Shown here one piece after another: positions 60,581-64,000 of a stretch of DNA of 64,000 nucleotides. Origin of the DNA: Chitinophagaceae bacterium (GTDB lineage: Bacteria > Bacteroidota > Bacteroidia > Chitinophagales > Chitinophagaceae); assembly GCA_016710745.1 (NCBI GenBank), contig JADJVB010000005.1, forward strand, positions 496,001 through 560,000, read 5' to 3'. The stretch's first letter is position 1. Each line of letters opens with the position of its first letter. The notes beneath the pieces are model-generated. The model was given only the letters and a program-made list of their open reading frames with translations, did not search any database and had not been told where the DNA came from. The translations under genes and the position numbers were made by a program.

Positions 60581-63500
60581 ATGTTTATTAAAAAATTTTT
60601 GCTGGTTATTTTTTTGTTAACCGGTATTTCATATTCACTGATGGCACAAAAACAAAACGATTACGAAAAAAACTGGAAAAAGGTGGAAGGCCTCGAAAAC
60701 AAAGGCCTTACCAAATCGGCTTTGGCCGAAGTGCTGGTCATTTACAACCTGTCGGTGAAAGAAGGCAATGCTGCCCAGCAGATAAAATCCTGCATGTACC
60801 AGATCAGGTACCGCAATATGATTGAGGAAGACAGTGATGAAAATAATATTTTTTTCGTAGACACGCTGATTGCCAAGGCCGATGCACCGGCCAGAAACAT
60901 TTTACAAAGTATGCATGCCGAAATGTTTTGGCAGTACCTGCAAAATAACCGTTGGAAATTTTATGACCGAACAAAATTAAAAGAAGAAAAATCCAAAGAC
61001 ATCAGCACCTGGAGCATCGACAAACTGTATGCTACCATTTCATCCCTGTATACCGCTTCGTTGCAAGGTACCAGCCTTTTAAAAAACACCAAACTCGATG
61101 GTATAGATGCCATCCTTATCAAAGGTGAAAACACCCGCCAATTGCGCCCCACCCTGTACGATTTTTTAGCACACCGGGCATTGGCCTTTTTCATGAACGA
61201 TGAAGATGGAGTTACCAAACCAGCCTACCAGTTTATAATCAATGATGCCGATGCTTTTGCGCCGGCAGATGCATTTATTGGCAAGACCTTTAAAACAAAG
61301 GATACCGCATCACTTCAACGCAGGGCTTTGCTGTTATTTCAAGACCTGATCAAATTTCACATTAAAGATGCCAACGCTGATGCCCTGATCGATGTTGACC
61401 TCCTGCTCCTGGCTTTTGTAAACGAAAATGCGATTCTGGAAGGCAAAGAAAAACTATATGAAAATGCATTACTCGCTATAGAGCAAAGTAACGCCGCCAA
61501 CCCGGCCATGGCCCAGGCCATGTTTTTAAGAGGAACCATCTATTACCAACGTGGCTTGGAATATAAACCGCTGACAAAAACCGATCCCCAATATGAGATA
61601 AAAAGAGCCAAAGAATTATTTGAAACGATCTACAGCCGGTTTCCGAAATCTGAAGCTGGTATCCAGGCAAAAAACAGTATTTCCCAAATTGAGCAACCTT
61701 CATTAAACCTGGAAACAGAGAAAGTGAATATTCCGCTGCAGCCATTCCGCAGCCTGGTATCTTACAAGAATATTAAAACCCTGTACCTGCGGGTTATCAA
61801 CACAACGCGTGCTGAAATTAAAACCCTCACCGGCCGGGATTACGAAAAAGCCTGGAAAGCCTACACTGAATTGAAACCGGTAAAAAGCTGGAGCATTAAT
61901 TTACCAGATCTCCAGGACTACCAGGAACACAAAGCAGAAATTAAAATAGATGGTCTTGGCAATGGCCCCTATGTTGTTCTGGCCAGCATTGACCCGAACT
62001 TTTCCCTGACAAAAAATATTATTGCCAAACAGCTTACTTATATAAGCGACATCAGTTACCTGCATACCAATACCAACGACTATTATGTATTGCATCGCGA
62101 TAATGGCCAGCCCCTGGTTAATGCAAAAGTACAGGTATGGCAATCGGCGTATAATTACAATTTGAACCGGTACGACGAATCGGAAGCTGAGCAATACACA
62201 ACCGACAAGAATGGTTTTTTCAAAATGAAAGAAACTAAGGACTATCGAAATTTTTTACTGCAGGTTACCTATGGCAACGACGAATTATTCATGGATGAAA
62301 ATAATTACAGCTATAATTACAACAGCTATACCCCGGTAACCGAAAAGCGAACTTTTTTATTTACCGACCGGTCTATTTACAGGCCCGGACAAACGGTGTA
62401 TTTTAAAGGGATCGTTGTATCAAAAGACAAAGAGCCGTTGAAAAGTTCGGTGTTACCCGGCTTCAAATCCAACATTCAGTTAAAAGATGCCAATGGACAA
62501 AAATCGGCCGGGTTGGCCGTTACCAGCAATGCGTATGGCAGTTATAACGGATCCTTCCGTTTGCCCGAAGGCGTTATGAATGGAAATTTCAGTTTGTATG
62601 ATACCGCTACCAGGGCATCGATCAGTTTTAGTGTGGAAGAATATAAACGTCCTAAATTTTACACCGACATTCAAAAGCCAACAGGTACCTATCGTATTAA
62701 CGACAGCATTACCGTTACCGGCACTGCCAAAGCTTATGCTGGCAACAATATTGACGGAGCCAAAGTTACTTACCGGGTTGTTCGCAAAGTGCGTTATCCC
62801 ATCTGGTGGGGCTGGGGTTATTTCAGGCCTTCCTATAATTCGGAAGAAATGGAAATCACCAACGGCGAAACGATAACCGATACCAAAGGTGAATTTAAAA
62901 TAAAGTTTAAAGCCATCCCTGATGAAACGGTGGATAAAAAGGACCAACCCACTTTTTACTACGAAGTGAGTGCCGATATCACCGACATCAACGGCGAAAC
63001 CAGGAGTGGCAATACATCGGTTGCCGTAGCCTACCAAATGTTGCAACTCGATATCAATATGCCCGGATCCATGCCGGTTGACAGTTTTAAATTTGTAAAC
63101 ATCTCCAGCACTAACCTCAATAATATTTTTGAAAAAGCTGAAGTACAAGTGAGTATTCAAAAAGTATTGTCGCCAAACAAAATGTTCAGAAACAGGTACT
63201 GGCAAATACCCGACCAGTTTACCATGAGTAAGACAGAATACGAAGGCTATTTCCCTTACGATGTATATAAAGATGAGGACCAGGTTGGCAGTTGGCCCCT
63301 GGGTGAGCAGGTATTGAACCGCACAGACAGTACCGCTGAAAATGCGCATTTTAATATCGGTGCTAATTTATTTGCTGGAAAATTTGAGGCCGGCTGGTAT
63401 AAAATAACAGCCGTGTCGAAAGACAAATATGGTGAGCTGGTAAGATCCGAAAAATATATGCAGCTTACCGGTAATCCCGCAAATGAGATCATTTATGATG

Positions 63501-64000
63501 AAGCCAGGGTTGATGCCACAAAAAAAACAGCGGAGCCCGGTGAACAGATCAATTACAGCATCAGCACCGGTTTCAGTAAGATCTGGCTTATTCACACCAT
63601 GTCGAAAATGGACAGAACGGATAACCGGCAAATTAAAACGATCACAACCGGGCAACCCGCAACTTTCTCTATCCCGGTAACAGAAAACGACCGGGGCGGC
63701 ATCGCTATGAGTTTTGCTTTTGTACAACATAACCGGTTTTACAAAGGCGGCGAAAGTTTTTTAATTCCCTGGAGCAACAAAGACCTGAATATCAGTTATG
63801 AAACTTTCAGGGATAAACTATTGCCCGGCAGTGAAGAAAAATGGAAGGTGAAAATAACCGGTAATAAAGGCGAAAAAATTGCGGCCGAAATGCTCGCCGG
63901 CATGTATGATGCCAGCCTCGATCAGTTTAAACCGCATAGTTGGTATAAGCCTGCCATCTGGCCCGGACTGTACCATGCTGTTTCCTGGAGCGCCAACGGA
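60581..64000 (+). CDS. A2M/MG-domain large secreted protein, 3' end cut by window
   Basis: Open for 1140 codons to the window edge. Signal peptide MFIKKFLLVIFLLTGISYSLMAQ, then a long helical N-terminal region (about 25-390) with TPR-like pieces (AKELFETIYSRFPKSEAG). MG-type beta domains follow, with FLFTDRSIYRPGQTVYFKG (about 590-608), the MG2/A2M_N hallmark. The later part has repeated beta-sandwich sequences. It lacks the lipobox of the A2M at 42965. The family is usually near 2000 residues, so 800 or so are missing, and the thioester region is not seen. Expected outside the cytoplasm; role unknown. Confidence 0.8.
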   Translation, partial: MFIKKFLLVIFLLTGISYSLMAQKQNDYEKNWKKVEGLENKGLTKSALAEVLVIYNLSVKEGNAAQQIKSCMYQIRYRNMIEEDSDENNIFFVDTLIAKADAPARNILQSMHAEMFWQYLQNNRWKFYDRTKLKEEKSKDISTWSIDKLYATISSLYTASLQGTSLLKNTKLDGIDAILIKGENTRQLRPTLYDFLAHRALAFFMNDEDGVTKPAYQFIINDADAFAPADAFIGKTFKTKDTASLQRRALLLFQDLIKFHIKDANADALIDVDLLLLAFVNENAILEGKEKLYENALLAIEQSNAANPAMAQAMFLRGTIYYQRGLEYKPLTKTDPQYEIKRAKELFETIYSRFPKSEAGIQAKNSISQIEQPSLNLETEKVNIPLQPFRSLVSYKNIKTLYLRVINTTRAEIKTLTGRDYEKAWKAYTELKPVKSWSINLPDLQDYQEHKAEIKIDGLGNGPYVVLASIDPNFSLTKNIIAKQLTYISDISYLHTNTNDYYVLHRDNGQPLVNAKVQVWQSAYNYNLNRYDESEAEQYTTDKNGFFKMKETKDYRNFLLQVTYGNDELFMDENNYSYNYNSYTPVTEKRTFLFTDRSIYRPGQTVYFKGIVVSKDKEPLKSSVLPGFKSNIQLKDANGQKSAGLAVTSNAYGSYNGSFRLPEGVMNGNFSLYDTATRASISFSVEEYKRPKFYTDIQKPTGTYRINDSITVTGTAKAYAGNNIDGAKVTYRVVRKVRYPIWWGWGYFRPSYNSEEMEITNGETITDTKGEFKIKFKAIPDETVDKKDQPTFYYEVSADITDINGETRSGNTSVAVAYQMLQLDINMPGSMPVDSFKFVNISSTNLNNIFEKAEVQVSIQKVLSPNKMFRNRYWQIPDQFTMSKTEYEGYFPYDVYKDEDQVGSWPLGEQVLNRTDSTAENAHFNIGANLFAGKFEAGWYKITAVSKDKYGELVRSEKYMQLTGNPANEIIYDEARVDATKKTAEPGEQINYSISTGFSKIWLIHTMSKMDRTDNRQIKTITTGQPATFSIPVTENDRGGIAMSFAFVQHNRFYKGGESFLIPWSNKDLNISYETFRDKLLPGSEEKWKVKITGNKGEKIAAEMLAGMYDASLDQFKPHSWYKPAIWPGLYHAVSWSANG

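Overview
The window looks like chromosome of a member of the Bacteroidota, most likely Chitinophagaceae or a close relative, at moderate GC. The evidence is gene content (a Bacteroidota-type Mrp ATPase without CxxC, a YkuD_2 L,D-transpeptidase, a fused E1 alpha/beta oxo-acid dehydrogenase, an A2M/PBP1C pair, a 7TM-DISM-like sensor kinase) together with several promoters fitting the Bacteroidota form TTTG-N20-TAnnTTTG. No taxonomic search was possible. Both ends are cut: an ABC permease on the left and a large A2M-like protein on the right.

1-9.4 kb holds a signalling and export module. A sigma54-type response regulator and its membrane histidine kinase diverge from a minus-strand block that encodes two paralogous 61-62 aa peptides, an HlyD-type adaptor, a 77 aa exported Cys-containing peptide, a MacB/LolD-type ATPase and an FtsX-type permease. 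Two pairs of a 17-bp site, each pair spaced exactly 22 bp, lie upstream of the peptide pair and of the adaptor gene. They look like enhancer sites of the regulator. This is the best candidate here for an undescribed, self-contained system.

9.4-13.6 kb is a plastic region. A PDZ-domain secreted protein gene is frameshifted, and its 3' end (about 380 bp) is duplicated on both sides of an MntA-HepT (MNT/HEPN) toxin-antitoxin pair. Short palindromic repeats are scattered through it.

13.6-23.1 kb is a defence island bounded by imperfect 50-bp direct repeats. It carries an AT-rich alpha/beta-hydrolase gene overlapping a gene for an unknown helical protein. Next to it is a tightly coupled type I restriction operon, hsdM-hsdS-nuclease-nuclease-hsdR, with two additional PD-(D/E)XK genes inside. 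hsdM and one nuclease gene carry single frameshifts.

23.1-29.3 kb holds a putative lipoprotein, two IS3-family elements with visible inverted repeats and target duplications (ATT; ATAG), a broken gene, an autoinhibited Fic protein with iterated TGGGTA sites over its promoter, two copies of a 65-bp hairpin element, and a tRNA-Met.

29.3-64 kb is mostly housekeeping: E1 dehydrogenase, FAH-family hydrolase, Pth, FtsK, an orphan NarL-type sensor kinase, AroK, Mrp, DinB-like, LysA, an A2M lipoprotein and PBP1C, a papain-like peptidase, a thioredoxin-like protein, a malic enzyme, MlaE/MlaF-type transporter subunits and SucD. An IS200-like REP transposase with a six-unit array of its presumed hairpin repeats sits between A2M and PBP1C. 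Heptanucleotide tandem repeats recur in spacers throughout.

Several genes carry single-base frameshifts, mostly at short homopolymers (hsdM, the PGN_0703-like nuclease, IS3 orfB twice, the 38.5-kb secreted protein, the PDZ gene, the IS-flanking pseudogene). Assembly indels should be excluded before these are called pseudogenes.
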